From NCBI GenBank assembly GCA_946885905.1, contig CAMPHL010000155.1, forward strand, positions 1-6,518: DNA of 6,518 nucleotides, read 5' to 3'. How positions within the stretch are numbered: the first letter of the stretch is position 1; each line of letters begins with the position of its first letter. Shown here piece by piece: positions 5,628 through 6,518 of this stretch. The translations under genes and the position numbers were made by a program. Source of the DNA: an uncultured Pseudomonadota bacterium. Lineage in GTDB: Bacteria > Pseudomonadota > Gammaproteobacteria > Burkholderiales > Usitatibacteraceae. The notes under the pieces are model-generated. The model saw nothing but the letters and a program-made list of their open reading frames with translations, did no database searches and had not been told where the DNA came from.

Positions 5628-6518
<891 letters not shown>

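Overview
The window is GC-rich DNA, densely coding, with short or overlapping gene junctions. Gene content and order point to a betaproteobacterium: a five-gene mla phospholipid-transport cluster runs straight into an ABC-2-type transporter pair, a small BolA-family gene and murA. This assignment is inferred from synteny and protein style; no rRNA or other direct taxonomic marker is present.

Layout. Positions 1-781 (minus strand) hold the N-terminal 260 codons of an NtrC-type response regulator, which runs off the left edge. An 81-base divergent intergenic region (782-862) follows. From 863 to the right edge everything is on the plus strand: mlaF, mlaE, mlaD, mlaC, mlaB, an ABC ATPase (YadG-like), its ABC-2 permease (YadH-like), ibaG/bolA and the first 208 codons of murA. 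No gap between plus-strand genes exceeds 67 bases, three junctions overlap, and no terminator is visible, so the nine genes look like one transcription unit. No stretch over 300 bases lacks a gene. I see no tRNA, rRNA, insertion sequence, CRISPR array or attachment site.

Function. MlaF (ATPase), MlaE (permease), MlaD (MCE-domain ring) and MlaB (STAS subunit) would form the inner-membrane MlaFEDB complex, and MlaC is the periplasmic phospholipid carrier. The outer-membrane partner MlaA is not encoded here. The downstream ATPase/permease pair forms a second transporter of unknown substrate. IbaG belongs to the BolA family linked to Fe-S/glutaredoxin partners and acid stress, and MurA starts peptidoglycan precursor synthesis. 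The theme is cell-envelope homeostasis.

I do not find a new biological system; this is mostly a conserved housekeeping cluster. The points most worth a second look are substitutions at normally invariant AAA+ positions in the response regulator (GAFTC instead of GAFTG, DEIC instead of DEIG), the absence of mlaA between mlaD and mlaC, a TATAAT box so close to the regulator's start codon that its mRNA may be nearly leaderless, and a strong 33-base inverted repeat inside the YadG-like ATPase gene.
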